A stretch of DNA of 64,000 nt, from the NCBI RefSeq assembly GCF_024979255.1, contig NZ_JANLCN010000016.1, forward strand, positions 1-64,000, read 5' to 3'. The stretch is from Herbiconiux moechotypicola. GTDB taxonomy: Bacteria > Actinomycetota > Actinomycetes > Actinomycetales > Microbacteriaceae. Shown in pieces: positions 1 through 10,237 of this stretch (position 1 is its first letter; each line of letters starts with the position of its first letter). The notes under the pieces were generated by a model. It was not told the origin of the DNA, searched no databases, and saw nothing but the letters and a program-made list of their open reading frames with translations. The translations under genes and the position numbers were made by a program.

Positions 1-272
1 CTCACCCACGTCCACGACGCCGGCAACCCGGTCGGAATCTCCACCACCACACGGGACGCCACCGACGCGAGCCCGGACGCGGTCGAGGATGGGTATACCG
101 AATCGAACTCGACGACAACGATCTCGCTCCCGATGATGACCTACCCAGTGGACCATTCATCAGCTTCCAGCTCCCCATGGCACGCATCGCTGCAATCCTG
201 GATCGGGGCGTCAATCCCGACGATCCACGCCACGCTCGCGAACTGCAACGCTTCGTCAACCTGATCGGCTGA
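1..272 (+). pseudogene. Frameshifted tail of an unrecognised ORF
   Basis: Two different forward frames look coding. Bases 1-96 read as a plausible polypeptide in frame 1. From base 99 the plausible reading moves to frame 3 and runs to a TGA at 270-272, ending in the peptide ELQRFVNLIG. The switch lies at a TATA tetranucleotide (94-97): dropping one TA joins the frames as VEDGYRIELDD, while as written frame 1 runs into low-quality Ser/Thr-rich sequence and stops at 262. I do not recognise the family. It lies just inside the recombinase end of an integrative element, so it is probably element cargo, either decayed or carrying an assembly error. The 5' end is outside the window. Confidence 0.45.
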
Positions 273-400
273 CCCCAAGCGCGCAACAATCTGTCGCGCG
301 ACTCATCGCCTCATCAATGCTGACGACACCGCTAGCTGCTCCGTGACCCTCGCCACCCTCAATTCTTCATCCCACTCTCTGCCCCACTTTTCACTTTCTT

Positions 401-518
401 CTTCTCGCCTGCACCACTGCCACCCCTTTACTTCCCAACCTCCGTCAAACTGCAACGAAGTTTGGGGGAGGTTGGGAAGCGCGCCCTGCGCGGGGGTGGC
501 AGTGGTGCAGGCGAGAAG
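401..518. repeat. Long interrupted palindrome (118 bp)
   Basis: Outer arms 401-426 and 493-518 are perfect 26-bp inverted repeats. Inside them, 431-443 pairs perfectly with 467-479 (13 bp) and 446-450 with 460-464, leaving a 9-nt loop at 451-459. The right side carries an extra GC-rich insert at 480-492, against only TTTA (427-430) on the left. As single-stranded DNA or RNA this would fold into one long, slightly bulged hairpin. There is no credible gene in 273-794. Its place next to the recombinase of an integrative element suggests a replication or transfer function, such as a single-strand origin, but that is inference. A decayed insertion element is the main alternative. Confidence 0.7.
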
Positions 519-658
519 AGCCACAGACCCTTCCGCCGCCTATTCTGGCTCGGGGAATACCCACGGGAACACCCAGCAGAGCCCCGATTCTTCGGAGGAA
601 AATCGCTCGCGCGTACTGCTCTAGTTTTGTTCTGTCCTGTTCCTTCCTGTTAAAGGGA

Positions 659-741
659 CGAATAATTGGCCCCCTGTACGACAAATAATTGGTCCCCTAA
701 GGGGGCCAAAGACTCGCCCCCTAGAGGGACCAAAGATTCGT
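659..741. promoter_or_regulatory. Four-copy operator-like repeat before the recombinase gene
   Basis: Two direct copies of AATAATTGGYCCCCT (661-675 and 684-698) are followed by two copies in the opposite orientation, AGGGRCCAAAGAYTCG (around 700-716 and 724-740). The inner pair forms a dyad centred near 699. The array ends about 55 bp before the recombinase start codon and covers the expected promoter. Such spaced copies could be sites for the element's own repressor or excision factor, or arm-type recombinase sites. No regulator gene is visible in the window. Confidence 0.6.
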
Positions 742-794
742 ACCCTGCCCGATGCAGAATGGACACCAGAATCGGAACGGGGTGACAGCGGCTG

Positions 795-1973
795 ATGGCG
801 AGCATCGAGACGTACTACGTCAAGGGAGAGCTCACGAAGAGCGGGCGCCCGCGTGACGCCGATCGGCGCTACATGGTTCGCTACCGGAAGCCCGACAACA
901 AGTCGACCGACAAGCGCGGCTTCCGCACCCGGCGCGAGGCCGAGATCTTCCTGCACGCCAAGGAGACCACGAAGCATCGCGGGGAGTTCATCGACGTGAG
1001 CGCGGCCCGGTCTCCGATCGGGACCCTGGGAGAGCACTGGTTGGCCACGAAGGTCGGGCTCAAGCCCTCCGCCCTCGCACCCCTCGAGTCAACCTGGCGC
1101 CTCTATGTCGAACCGCAGTGGGGTACGCGGCCTGTCGCTTCGATCCGACACTCTGAGGTGCAGCAGTGGGTCGCGGAGCTTGCCGCCGGCACCGCAACGA
1201 CGAAGCACACGAAGCCTGGCACGCGGAGCGCGACGCATGTGATCCGGGCGTACGGCATCCTGGCCGCGATCCTCGACGTCGCCGTGAAGGACCGTCGCAT
1301 CGCCTCGAATCCGGCTCGTGGCGTCGAACTGCCTCGGAAGGCGAAGCGGGCTCATCCGTACCTCACCCACTCCCAGGTCGAGCTCTTGGCGCTCTCAGCG
1401 AAGCAACACGGCACGCTCGTGCGGTTCCTGGCGTACACGGGCGAGCGGTGGGGAGAGGCTGTCGAGCAGCGGGTCATGGATCTCGACATGCCACGCCGAC
1501 GAACCAATGTCCGGCAGAATGCCGTGCTCGTGAACGGGAAGATCATCGTCGGCACTCCAAAGAATCACGAGGCGCGCAGCGTGCCCTTCCCGGCCTTCCT
1601 CGCCGAGGAGCTCACTGCGCAGTGCGAGGGCAAGTCGCAGACTCAGCTCGTGTTCGGGTCGGGTGACGCGCACGTCCGGACGCCCTCCACTCGCGACGGG
1701 TGGTATCGCGCGGCGATCCTGCGTGCGCAGGCTGCGGATGCCACGTTCCCGAGGCTCACGCTCCACGACCTGCGGCACACGGCCGCAAGCCTGGCCGTGT
1801 CCTCTGGTGCGAACGTGAAGGCCGTGCAGAAGATGCTCGGTCATGCATCCGCCGCGATGACGCTCGACATCTACGCAGACCTGTTCGACGACGACCTCGA
1901 CGCCGTGGGTACGCATTTGGATGCGGCTCGGTCACAGGCGCTCGTGGGTATCTCGTGGGTGCGGAGCGCCTAG
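795..1973 (+). CDS. int: Tyrosine recombinase / phage-type integrase
   Basis: This 392-residue site-specific tyrosine recombinase would integrate and excise the element to its left. The N-terminal part, about residues 1-75, carries an AP2-like DNA-binding arm, followed by a SAM-like core-binding region at about 80-165. The catalytic domain shows the full set: Arg218 in the motif TGERWGEA, His324-x-x-Arg327 in LHDLRH, His350 in LGHAS and the nucleophile Tyr360 in DIYADL. It appears intact and of normal length. The gene ends 61 bp from the 3' end of a tRNA gene, the usual arrangement for an element integrated into that tRNA. The ATG follows a weak GGGGTGA ribosome site. Expression is probably controlled by the repeat array just upstream. 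Confidence 0.95.
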   Translation: MASIETYYVKGELTKSGRPRDADRRYMVRYRKPDNKSTDKRGFRTRREAEIFLHAKETTKHRGEFIDVSAARSPIGTLGEHWLATKVGLKPSALAPLESTWRLYVEPQWGTRPVASIRHSEVQQWVAELAAGTATTKHTKPGTRSATHVIRAYGILAAILDVAVKDRRIASNPARGVELPRKAKRAHPYLTHSQVELLALSAKQHGTLVRFLAYTGERWGEAVEQRVMDLDMPRRRTNVRQNAVLVNGKIIVGTPKNHEARSVPFPAFLAEELTAQCEGKSQTQLVFGSGDAHVRTPSTRDGWYRAAILRAQAADATFPRLTLHDLRHTAASLAVSSGANVKAVQKMLGHASAAMTLDIYADLFDDDLDAVGTHLDAARSQALVGISWVRSA

Positions 1974-2034
1974 CTCGGATGTCCCCCACCCTGAGATCCG
2001 CGCCGTTTCAACGATCTCGCTCGCAGATCTGACG

Positions 2035-2075
2035 TACCCCCACTGGGACTCGAACCCAGACTGAAACGATTTTAA
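2035..2075. other. Probable attachment-site half in the tRNA 3' end
   Basis: The 3' half of the tRNA gene (T-arm, 3' acceptor strand and discriminator) faces the recombinase gene. Tyrosine recombinases of this kind usually cross over in such a segment and restore the tRNA. The matching direct repeat should lie at the far end of the element, left of this window, so the exact core cannot be defined here. A short GATCT...AGATC dyad occurs between the recombinase stop and the tRNA. Confidence 0.35.
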
Positions 2076-2108
2076 GTCGTCTGCCTCTGCCGATTGGGCT
2101 ATGGGGGC
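2035..2108 (-). tRNA. tRNA with UAA (Leu) anticodon and class I body
   Basis: Read on the minus strand this is a 74-nt cloverleaf. It has a 7-bp acceptor stem (GCCCCCA with TGGGGGT, one G-U pair), a D-arm with a 3-bp stem, and an anticodon stem GACGA/TCGTT with loop CTTAAAA. The variable loop TCAGT is 5 nt, the T-arm is CTGGG/CCCAG with TTCGAGT, and the discriminator is A. CCA is not encoded. The anticodon is TAA, reading the leucine codon UUA. Bacterial leucine tRNAs are normally class II with a long variable arm, so the short arm is odd. It could be a true but divergent isoacceptor or a non-canonical tRNA. It serves as the probable integration site of the element to its left. Confidence 0.85.
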
Positions 2109-2156
2109 GGGGGCCGTCACCGGGCACGGATGCGCGGGGCGGCCTCCCGTGAGAGG

Positions 2157-3704
2157 TTACTCCGCGGCGGGGGCGGCGTCGGACGCCGCAGCCTTGGTCG
2201 CGCGGGGCTTGGTGGTGCGCGGCGCCTTCTTGGGAGCCTCGGCCTTGCCGTCGACGGCGGCCTCGGGGGCGGGGGCCGACGCGGGGGCACCGACGAGCTG
2301 TGGCTCGGCGGCCTTCTCGGCGGCCGCGGCGGGCGCGGACGCGGACGCCGCGGCGACGGCGGGCGCAGCAGCAGGGGCCGCCGGCCGCGGGCGCGCCGCG
2401 AACTTCTCGAACGCCTCGCGCGGGTGCACACGGGCCTCGAGCGACACGTTGTCGCGGCCGAGGAAGAAGTTGTTCACCCAGCCCCAGATGACGCGGAACT
2501 TGCGCTCCCACGACGGCATGGCCAGGCCGTGGTAGCCGCGGTGCGCGAACCAGGCCAGCAGGCCCTTGAGGGCGAGCTTGCCCGACTGGAACACGCCGAT
2601 GCCGAGACCGAGGCCCGCGACCGCGCCCATGTTCTTGTGGTAGTACTCCTTGACGCCCTCGCCGCGCAGCTCGGCGACGATGTTCTTCGCGAGCAGCTTG
2701 CCCTGACGCACGGCGTGCTGGGCGTTGGGCACGCAGTAGCCGCCCACGCCGCCACCGGTGAGGTCGGGCACGGCCGACACGTCGCCGGCGCCCCAGGCGC
2801 CCTCGACGATGCCGTCGTCGCCCTCGACCCGCAGGTCGGCGCGCACGCGGAGGCGACCGCGCTCCTCGATGGGGAGGTCGGAGTTCTTGATGTCGGGCGT
2901 GGCCATGACACCGGCGGTCCAGATGATGAGGTCGCTCTCGAAGCTCTCACCGGTGGAGAGCTCGACGACGCCGCCGACGGCCGACTTCAGCTGGGTCTCG
3001 AGGTGCACGGTGGCGCCGCGCTGCTTGAGGTTCTCGATCACCCAGAGCGAGGTGGGCAGGCTCACCTCGGGCATGATGCGGCCCATCGCCTCGATGAGGT
3101 GGAAGTGGGTGTCTTCGAACGCGATCTCGGGGTAGCTCTCGATGAGCGCCGACACGAACGAGCGCAGCTCGGCGAACACCTCGATGCCCGCGAAACCGCC
3201 GCCGACCACGACGACGGTGAGCAGCCGGTCGCGCTCGGGGCCGTCGGGCAGCAGCGCCGCCTTGTCGAAGTTGGTGAGGATGCGGTCGCGGATGGCGGTC
3301 GCCTCTTCGATGGTCTTGAGCCCGATGGCCTCGTCGGCCACGCCCGGGATGGGGAAGGTGCGCGACACGGCACCCGCGGTGACGACGATGATGTCATACT
3401 GCTCCTCCCACGGCTCTCCTGCGCCCTCGACCGGCGTGATGGTCGCGGTCTTGGTGGCGTGCGAGATGTGCGTGACCTTCGCGGCGATGACGCGGGTCTT
3501 CTTGAGGTGACGGCGCAGGCCCACCACGGCGTGACGCGGCTCGATGGAGCCGGCGGCGACCTCGGGGAGGAAGGGCTGGTAGGTCATGTACGGCAGCGGG
3601 TCGACGACCGTGACCTCGGCCTCGCCGGATCGGAGCCACTTCTCGAGCTTCCACGCGGTGTAGAACCCGGCGTAACCGCCGCCGACAATCAGGATCTTGG
3701 GCAC
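2157..3704 (-). CDS. ndh: Type II NADH dehydrogenase (NDH-2)
   Basis: A single-subunit, non-proton-pumping flavoenzyme that passes electrons from NADH to quinone at the inner face of the membrane. The N-terminus has the FAD dinucleotide fold (VGGGYAG, residues 7-13). A second nucleotide-binding motif, VVVGGGFAG, for NADH lies near residue 165. The stretch around AWGAGDVSAVPD is typical of the pyridine nucleotide-disulphide oxidoreductase family. The core ends near residue 430; the last 80 residues are an Ala/Pro/Lys-rich tail with no recognisable domain, common in actinobacterial orthologues. Translation starts at GTG after a GGAG site. It is separated from the tRNA by 48 bp and appears to have its own promoter. 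Confidence 0.9.
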   Translation of the reverse strand: MPKILIVGGGYAGFYTAWKLEKWLRSGEAEVTVVDPLPYMTYQPFLPEVAAGSIEPRHAVVGLRRHLKKTRVIAAKVTHISHATKTATITPVEGAGEPWEEQYDIIVVTAGAVSRTFPIPGVADEAIGLKTIEEATAIRDRILTNFDKAALLPDGPERDRLLTVVVVGGGFAGIEVFAELRSFVSALIESYPEIAFEDTHFHLIEAMGRIMPEVSLPTSLWVIENLKQRGATVHLETQLKSAVGGVVELSTGESFESDLIIWTAGVMATPDIKNSDLPIEERGRLRVRADLRVEGDDGIVEGAWGAGDVSAVPDLTGGGVGGYCVPNAQHAVRQGKLLAKNIVAELRGEGVKEYYHKNMGAVAGLGLGIGVFQSGKLALKGLLAWFAHRGYHGLAMPSWERKFRVIWGWVNNFFLGRDNVSLEARVHPREAFEKFAARPRPAAPAAAPAVAAASASAPAAAAEKAAEPQLVGAPASAPAPEAAVDGKAEAPKKAPRTTKPRATKAAASDAAPAAE

Positions 3705-3746
3705 AGTGAAACGATCTCCTCAGGACAGGTGGCCACGTACAGGCTA

Positions 3747-4994
3747 CTACTTGCGGAGCAGTCGCTTGAACTGGGCCACCGCTCCCAGGACGAATGTCGC
3801 GACGAGGATGAGGAATCCGAGCAGGAGCCCCAGCGGCACCGCCCAGTGCACAAGATCATACACCTCGGTGCTGGGCGGGGCCGGGGCCGCGACCGCCGTG
3901 GGCGAGGGCGTGGCCGTGGGCGGAGGGATGACGAGCGTGTCGACCGACACCGTCCCCGACGAGGGGCGATAGGTCGCGATCCACGCTGCGAGATCGCCGA
4001 TCGGGTTGGCCGACACGGCCGGCACCTCGTCGGTCACGGCCGCCTCGGCGTCGATCAGGCCGTAGCCGTAGATGGGGCCGGGCACCGGCTCCCCCTTCGG
4101 CGTGGCCGTGGCGATGATGCGGTTGATGACGTTGGCGGCGTCGAGCTCCGGATGCGCGGACTTCACCAGAGCGGCGAGCCCGCTCACCAGAGGGGCCGCG
4201 CCGCTGGTGCCGTCCCAGATGACGTAGCCACCACCCGGCACCACGGCCACGAGCTGCTCGCTCGGGGCGGCCACCGCGATCGTGATGCCCTGCGAACTGG
4301 CGTCGAAGCTGGCGTCGCCCTCGGCGTCGACCCCCGCCACGGCGACCACGCCGGGGATGGTCGCCGGAGCCCCCACCTCGTCGGTGCCGTTGATGCGATT
4401 GCCGGCGGCTGCCACCACCACCACGTCGTTGTCGAAGGCGTAGCTGAAGGCGTCGTCCCAGCTCTCCGGCCAGTCGATGCTGTTGCGGGTCAGCGACATG
4501 TTGATGACATCGGCCCCGTGGTCGACGGCCCAGCGCACCGCATCCGCGATCTGATCGTCGGAGCCGGGCGCTCCGTCACCGAGCGCCACCGAGATCGACA
4601 GGATCGATGCCTCCGGCGCGACACCGATCACGCCGCTGCCGGCCCCCGTGCCGCGACCGGCGATCATCGAGGCCACCATCGTGCCGTGCTGGGAGTTCTC
4701 CCCCACCGGCGTCTGACCGTCGGCCGACCCCATCCCCGACATGTCGGCACCGTCGACCACCACCCCCTGTAGCTCGGGCACGCTGCCGTCGACACCGGTG
4801 TCGATGACCGCGACCGTCGCACCCTCGCCGAGCGTGGTGTCCCAGGCGTCGTAGAAGCCGTAGTCGTCGAGCCAGTACTCCATGTCGCGGATCGAGTCCG
4901 CCCGCGCGGGCGCGGCCACCGCCGCAGGCAGCCCGAGAGCGACGACGACGCCCACGGCCACCGCCACGGCGCGACGCCGGCGCCCGCCCGTCAC
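3747..4994 (-). CDS. Exported S8 serine protease with C-terminal membrane anchor (mycosin-like)
   Basis: A secreted subtilisin-family protease of 415 residues. A basic start followed by a hydrophobic segment and an Ala-x-Ala site (residues 8-32) forms a signal peptide. The triad is Asp65 (VIDTG), His103 (HGTMVA) and Ser264 (GTSGAAP), with the oxyanion Asn199 in AAAGN. A Pro/Thr-rich linker leads to one transmembrane helix and a basic tail, so the catalytic domain would sit outside the cell, tethered. This layout recalls mycosins, but no type VII secretion genes are nearby. The GTG start overlaps the stop of the DUF501 gene (GTGA), so the two are probably coupled. Longer in-frame starts exist but would run through DUF501. 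Confidence 0.85.
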   Translation of the reverse strand: MTGGRRRRAVAVAVGVVVALGLPAAVAAPARADSIRDMEYWLDDYGFYDAWDTTLGEGATVAVIDTGVDGSVPELQGVVVDGADMSGMGSADGQTPVGENSQHGTMVASMIAGRGTGAGSGVIGVAPEASILSISVALGDGAPGSDDQIADAVRWAVDHGADVINMSLTRNSIDWPESWDDAFSYAFDNDVVVVAAAGNRINGTDEVGAPATIPGVVAVAGVDAEGDASFDASSQGITIAVAAPSEQLVAVVPGGGYVIWDGTSGAAPLVSGLAALVKSAHPELDAANVINRIIATATPKGEPVPGPIYGYGLIDAEAAVTDEVPAVSANPIGDLAAWIATYRPSSGTVSVDTLVIPPPTATPSPTAVAAPAPPSTEVYDLVHWAVPLGLLLGFLILVATFVLGAVAQFKRLLRK

Positions 4995-5503
4995 GGCTCG
5001 ATCGGGTACGCGACGCACTCGCAGACCTCCGGCGACCAGTCGCCTCTGGCCAGCGCCAGATCGCCCACCGGGTTGAGACCGGGGCCCGCGGCGAGCGCGT
5101 GCGCGGCGAGGGCGTGCAGGCACTTCACCCGCGTGGGCATGCCCCCCGCCGAGATGCCCGCGATCTCGGCGACCTCCCCGAACAGCGCACGGTCGGCGAG
5201 GTAGGACTCGTGCGCGGCGAGGTACGACGCGGCGAGTTCGCCGTCGGCCAGAGCATCCTGGAACTCCACCATCACGTGCTCGGCCTCGAGGTCGCTCATC
5301 GCGGCGGTCGCCGCCGGGTGGCTGAGGTAGTAGAACGTGGGGAAGGGCGTGCCGTCGGGCAGTCGCGGAGTGGTGGCGAGTACCGTCGGGTTGCCGCACA
5401 CGCAGCGTGCCGCGATGCCCACGACGCCGCGCACGGTGCGGCCCAGCTGGGCAGAGGCCACGGCGAGGTCGCGCTCGGTCGGCTGCTCGAACGGGGGTCT
5501 CAT
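4991..5503 (-). CDS. DUF501 family protein
   Basis: A 170-residue cytosolic protein of unknown biochemical function, conserved in Actinobacteria between ftsB and downstream genes. The family is recognised from conserved runs such as CGNPTV, PFPTFYYL and GGMPTRVKCLHAL, and from its position. Cysteines in CVCGNP and near the C-terminus (CECVAYP) could bind metal, which is inference. Its ATG overlaps the ftsB stop by 4 nt, and its stop overlaps the protease start by 4 nt, so the genes form one tightly coupled unit. Confidence 0.88.
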   Translation of the reverse strand: MRPPFEQPTERDLAVASAQLGRTVRGVVGIAARCVCGNPTVLATTPRLPDGTPFPTFYYLSHPAATAAMSDLEAEHVMVEFQDALADGELAASYLAAHESYLADRALFGEVAEIAGISAGGMPTRVKCLHALAAHALAAGPGLNPVGDLALARGDWSPEVCECVAYPIEP

Positions 5504-6006
5504 TGCACGGCTCCGTCATTCTCGAGCTGCTCGGGGGTCTGGGTCGACAGCCCGGCCGTCACGCCCGAGACGAGCAGCGAGGACAGCCAATCCACCTGGG
5601 TGGCGGTGATGGTGTCGCTCACCGCGGCGGCGTCGCCGGATGCGGCGGGCGCGTCGTCGATGACGAGGAAGCTGATCTCCCCCGGCATCACGTAATAGAG
5701 CCGGTCGCGCGCCTCGGCCTTGATGTAGGCGGGATCGCTCCAGCGGGCCACCTCGGCGGTGAGCCTGTCGTTCTCGGCGCTGCGGTCGTCGACCGCGGCC
5801 TGCAGCTCGGCCAGCTGCTGCCGCTGTTCGATGAACACCCGGAGGCCGGGCGCGACGATGATGACGAACATCACCACCACCACGAACATCAGCACGGTGA
5901 AGCCCGACAGCCGGCTGCTGCGCAGCCACGCGGCCGGGCCGGAGACGATCTGCGGCAGCGCGACCGGCACCCGCTCAGGGCGTGATGACGGTTCGCGCTG
6001 CCGCAT
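5500..6006 (-). CDS. ftsB: Septum formation initiator FtsB/DivIC
   Basis: A small bitopic cell-division protein that would act with FtsL and FtsQ at the septum. A cytosolic N-terminal region of about 35 residues precedes one transmembrane helix (GFTVLMFVVVVMFVIIVAP). A periplasmic-side coiled coil rich in Gln, Glu and Leu follows, then the family motif WSDPAYIKAEARDRLYYV. The C-terminal tail is Ala-rich. I chose the ATG at 6006 because GAGGTGG lies at a suitable distance; a GTG nine bases upstream is possible. It sits directly after eno, the usual actinobacterial order. Confidence 0.9.
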   Translation of the reverse strand: MRQREPSSRPERVPVALPQIVSGPAAWLRSSRLSGFTVLMFVVVVMFVIIVAPGLRVFIEQRQQLAELQAAVDDRSAENDRLTAEVARWSDPAYIKAEARDRLYYVMPGEISFLVIDDAPAASGDAAAVSDTITATQVDWLSSLLVSGVTAGLSTQTPEQLENDGAVQ

Positions 6007-6050
6007 GGAGACCACCTCGGAGGAGTGCTCCCGGCCGAGTGCCGGGGTTG

Positions 6051-8001
<1,951 letters not shown>

Positions 8002-8005
<4 letters not shown>

Positions 8006-8496
8006 CGGCGTTCCAGCCCTTCGGTGAACATGCCCAGCAGCCGCACGAACTCGGAGAGGTCGCCGTCGCTCCACTCGGCGAACAGCTCCTCGTAGACGGT
8101 GTGCGTGCGCTCCCTGATCTCGGCGAGGCGCCGGACGGTCTCCTCGGTGGGCGAGAACAGGCTCGAGCGCCCGTCGGCGGGGTCGGCCTCGCTGGTGACG
8201 AAACCGAGCTCCTTGAGGGTGCGCAGCTGGCGGCTCAGGGCGCTCTTGTCGATGCCCATGCGCGCGACGATGTCGCCCGGGGCGGTGGGGTGATGCTTGG
8301 CGATGTGGCCGAGCACGAGATACCCCGAAGGCTGGAGCTCCTCCGAGAACAGGCCCGCGTTGCGGTGCACGATGGTGCGCACGGCGCGCAGCACCTTCGT
8401 CATCTCCCCCTCGACGCCGAGGATGGCCTCGGAACGACCGGAGGTGCTGGTCTCGGGGGCGGGGGCGCTCACAGCCTCCAGGGTATCGGGTGTCAT
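8002..8496 (-). CDS. MarR family transcriptional regulator
   Basis: A winged-helix repressor of 164 residues. The DNA-binding region spans about residues 60-115 (GDIVARMGIDKSALSRQLRT, then the wing with DPADGRSS). It lies immediately after the DHA2 pump gene, with a 4-nt ATGA overlap, so pump and regulator share one transcript. The 46-bp double dyad in front of the operon is of the kind MarR dimers bind. Autoregulation is therefore likely: the operon's own second gene would repress its promoter until a toxic ligand is present. That link is inference from position. Confidence 0.88.
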
Positions 8497-10217
8497 GCGC
8501 GGGTTCCTGCACCCCCGCGCGGTTCGGAAGCCGGCGCGGAGCCGGACTGTACTCGCTGCGCTTCCTCCGCATCCTCTTCGTCGATGCTCAGCGAGACGCC
8601 CTCGGTGTCGCCGGCGATCTCGGCGCTCGAGACGGCGATCGCCGTGGCGCCGGCCGCCTCGCGCTCGGCGAGCTGCTCGACCGAGGTCTTGGTGCCGAGC
8701 GCCCGGTTGGGCAGCAGGGCGATCGCGATGATGGAGATGACCGCGAGCGGCACGGCGATGAGGAACACATCGGCCACCGCCTCGCCATAGGCCGACTCCA
8801 CCAGGATGCGGATGGGGTCGGGCAGCGTGCTGAGGTCGGGGATCGATCCGCCCTCGAGGCCGCCGGTCTGCGAGGGGTCGACGCCGAGCTTGGTGAGCCC
8901 CTCGGTCACGAGCGTGGTGATGCGGCTGCCGAGCACGGCGCCCATCACGCTCACGCCGATGGTGCCGCCGAGGCTGCGGAAGAAGGCGACCGAGGCGCTC
9001 GCGGTGCCGATCTGCCTCGGGTCGACCGCGTTCTGCACGATGAGCACGAGGTTCTGCATCACCATGCCGACGCCGGCGCCCATGACGAACATGTACACGA
9101 ACACGAGCGCGAAGCTGGTGTCGTAGCGGATGGTGCCCATGAGGGCGAGGCCGATGGTGAGCAGCACGGAGCCGAGCACCATGTAGCGCTTCCACTTGCC
9201 GGTGCGGCTGATGACCTGGCCGATCACGATGCTCGACAGCAGCACGCCGCCGATCATGGGGATGGTGTAGAGCCCCGACTCGGTGGGGGTCTTGCCGCGG
9301 GCGAGCTGCATGTACTGGCTGAGGAAGACGCTCGTGCCGAACATGGCCACACCCACCGAGATGGAGGCGATGACCGCGAGCCAGAAGGTGCGGTTTTTGA
9401 AGAGCGTCATCGGGATGATGGGCTCCTTCACCTTGAGCTCGGTGAGCACGGCGAGGCCGAGCAGAACGACGGCGCCCACCACCATGCCGATGCTCGTCAC
9501 GGAGCCCCACTCGAAGTCGTTGCCCGCGAGGCTCACCCAGATGAGCAGCAGCGACACACCCGCCGCGATGAGCACGGCACCGAGGTAGTCGATGGTGACC
9601 TTGCGCTTGTGGGTCGGGATGTGCAGGGTGCGCTGCAGCACGATGAGCGCGGCGATCGCGAAGGGCACGGCGATGTAGAAGTTCCAGCGCCAGCCGATGG
9701 AGTCGGTGACGACACCGCCGAGCAACGGACCGCCGACGGTGGCGACGGCCATGACCGCACCGAGCAGACCCATGTAGCGGCCGCGCTCGCGGGGCGGGAT
9801 GATGTCGGCCATCACGACCTGCACGAGGGCGGTGAGGCCTCCCGCGCCGAGACCCTGCAGCACCCGGAAGAAGATGAGCATCTCGGTCGACTGGCTGAGC
9901 CCGGCGAGGGCGGAGCCGATGACGAACACGAGCAGGGAGAGCTGGATGAGCAGCTTGCGATTGGTGAGGTCGGCCAGCTTGCCCCAGATGGGCGTCGAGA
10001 CTGTGGTGGCCAGCAGGGTGCCGGTGACCACCCAGGTGTAACCGGCCTGGGTGCCGCCCAGGTCGCCGATGATCTTCGGGAGCGAACTCGACACGACGGT
10101 GCTGGCCAGGAGGGCCACGAACATGCCGAGGAGGAGACCCGAGAGCGGCACGAGCACGTCGCGCCGGCTCTTCGGGGAGGCGTCGGCGAGGGCCGGCGCG
10201 TCGGAGGTGAGGGACAC
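8493..10217 (-). CDS. DHA2-type MFS multidrug efflux transporter (14 TMS)
   Basis: A proton-driven drug exporter of the EmrB/QacA class, 574 residues with 14 predicted membrane segments. Motifs include the loop 2-3 signature WGKLADLTNRK (motif A), RVLQGLGAGGL in TM4, and motif C-like GGPLLGGVVTD in TM5. The C-terminal 55 residues form a cytosolic acidic tail rich in Glu and Ala. GTG is chosen as start because GGAGA lies 5 nt ahead; a more distal start would fall inside the operator. It leads the pump-marR-tetR operon and is probably induced by its own substrates. Confidence 0.92.
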   Translation of the reverse strand: MSLTSDAPALADASPKSRRDVLVPLSGLLLGMFVALLASTVVSSSLPKIIGDLGGTQAGYTWVVTGTLLATTVSTPIWGKLADLTNRKLLIQLSLLVFVIGSALAGLSQSTEMLIFFRVLQGLGAGGLTALVQVVMADIIPPRERGRYMGLLGAVMAVATVGGPLLGGVVTDSIGWRWNFYIAVPFAIAALIVLQRTLHIPTHKRKVTIDYLGAVLIAAGVSLLLIWVSLAGNDFEWGSVTSIGMVVGAVVLLGLAVLTELKVKEPIIPMTLFKNRTFWLAVIASISVGVAMFGTSVFLSQYMQLARGKTPTESGLYTIPMIGGVLLSSIVIGQVISRTGKWKRYMVLGSVLLTIGLALMGTIRYDTSFALVFVYMFVMGAGVGMVMQNLVLIVQNAVDPRQIGTASASVAFFRSLGGTIGVSVMGAVLGSRITTLVTEGLTKLGVDPSQTGGLEGGSIPDLSTLPDPIRILVESAYGEAVADVFLIAVPLAVISIIAIALLPNRALGTKTSVEQLAEREAAGATAIAVSSAEIAGDTEGVSLSIDEEDAEEAQRVQSGSAPASEPRGGAGTRA

Positions 10218-10237
10218 GGTTCTCCAAAGAGGTAAGA

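Noticed and set aside
401-518. Integron attC-like site
   Set aside because: The arms are perfectly paired over 26 bp, the canonical R and L box core sequences are not evident, and no integron integrase is present.
343-684. Several short open frames around the long palindrome
   Set aside because: No ribosome site, no family resemblance, and they run through the inverted repeat arms.
2094-4772. 892-residue open frame on the plus strand
   Set aside because: It is antisense to NDH-2 and the S8 protease, which have full family motifs. Long stop-free antisense frames are expected at this GC content.
3747-4994. Mycosin of a type VII secretion system
   Set aside because: The domain layout is similar, but no EccB, EccC, EccD or WXG100 genes are nearby; the neighbours are eno and ftsB.
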